Below, one piece after another: positions 63,859 to 64,000 of a DNA stretch of 64,000 bases. This DNA is from Glaciimonas sp. CA11.2 (GTDB taxonomy: Bacteria; Pseudomonadota; Gammaproteobacteria; Burkholderiales; Burkholderiaceae_D). The notes under the pieces are model-generated. The model worked only from the letters and a program-made list of their open reading frames with translations. It had not been told where the DNA came from and made no database searches. The DNA is taken from positions 3,162,001 through 3,226,000 of the forward strand of contig NZ_JAVIWL010000001.1 in the NCBI RefSeq assembly GCF_034314045.1, given 5' to 3'. The position numbers and the translations under genes are program-made. Position 1 is the stretch's first letter; every line of letters begins with the position of its first letter.

Positions 63859-64000
63859 TCATTGATAGTAATCAGGGCCACGCACATGGGCATGGTCAGG
63901 ACTGACCCAATCGCCAACTGGGGCACACGGTGTGCGATCACGGTTATTTTTGAGAATGTCACGGACGTGGCGGTATTGGCAGGCACCGAGCTGTAAGGCC
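63859..64000 (-). CDS. istA: IS21 transposase IstA, C-terminal fragment
   Basis: Only the last 46 codons are within the window: the translated end ALQLGACQYRHVRDILKNN followed by a tail with DWVSPDHAHVRGPDYYQ and stop TGA (63861-63859) matches the usual end of IstA. The frame is open at the window edge. Confidence 0.85.
   Translation of the reverse strand, partial: ALQLGACQYRHVRDILKNNRDRTPCAPVGDWVSPDHAHVRGPDYYQ

Larger units (their letters stand above)
62990..64000 (-). mobile_element. IS21-family insertion sequence, partial
   Basis: istB and the end of istA are present on the minus strand. At the left end a repeated unit ATTCTGG..CGTGACCGCT lies at 62990-63010 and 63012-63033, with an inverted GCGGTCACGAT at 63073, which fits the multiple subterminal repeats of IS21-type elements. 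The exact terminus is not certain, and the other end lies beyond the window. Confidence 0.75.

Overview
The window reads as a chromosomal segment of a betaproteobacterium, most likely family Oxalobacteraceae. The support is gene content and order: ribH-nusB followed by a class I aminotransferase, ybgC-tolQRAB-pal-cpoB followed by tRNA-Lys, and glyA-nrdR-ribD-ribE. The moderate base composition would fit a Glaciimonas-like genome better than Collimonas or Herminiimonas, but that is inference.

Region 1 (1 to about 8070) is the right end of an integrated element. It carries the end of a P2-type terminase gene and a portal gene, two related copies of a small zinc-finger gene flanking an orphan CheB methylesterase, a small HTH protein, an AbiEi/AbiEii type IV toxin-antitoxin (abortive infection) pair with two palindromic operators, and a tyrosine integrase lying head to head with dusA. 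The 5' part of dusA is the expected attachment site.

Region 2 (8031-17297) is core metabolism: dusA, a RibB with a degenerate RibA-like domain, ribH, nusB, an aminotransferase, a FAH-family hydrolase, maleylacetoacetate isomerase and an ABC exporter.

Region 3 (17994-29280) is a stress and envelope cluster: DUF883/ElaB, a ferritin-like protein, two CsbD proteins, a BON lipoprotein, two response regulators and a large membrane histidine kinase, universal stress protein, NDH-2, glycine-zipper proteins and a DUF4142 protein.

Region 4 (29755-36868) is redox and envelope: a di-heme c4-type and a three-heme membrane-anchored cytochrome c, a quinone oxidoreductase, cytochrome b561, two YceI proteins and a split chromate transporter.

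Region 5 (37029-49202) holds two identical tRNA-Lys genes, the Tol-Pal operon and ybgC on the minus strand, then a ZTP riboswitch ahead of glyA, nrdR, two minor pilin genes, ribD and ribE. The riboflavin genes are thus in two blocks about 36 kb apart.

Region 6 (49552-64000) is mixed: threonine aldolase, a PAP2-family protein, an EAL-domain protein, a Pr6Pr membrane protein divergent from a TetR regulator with a palindrome between them, an AidB-like acyl-CoA dehydrogenase, a branched-chain amino acid type binding protein, a thiolase, a TolB/FlgO-like regulator, a carboxymuconolactone decarboxylase family protein, and an IS21-family element that seems to have cut off the start of an unidentified gene.

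A dispersed 100-131 bp palindromic-ended repeat occurs four times (13318, 28801, 38752, 53194). One copy has perfect 17-bp terminal inverted repeats and one sits between tolB and pal.
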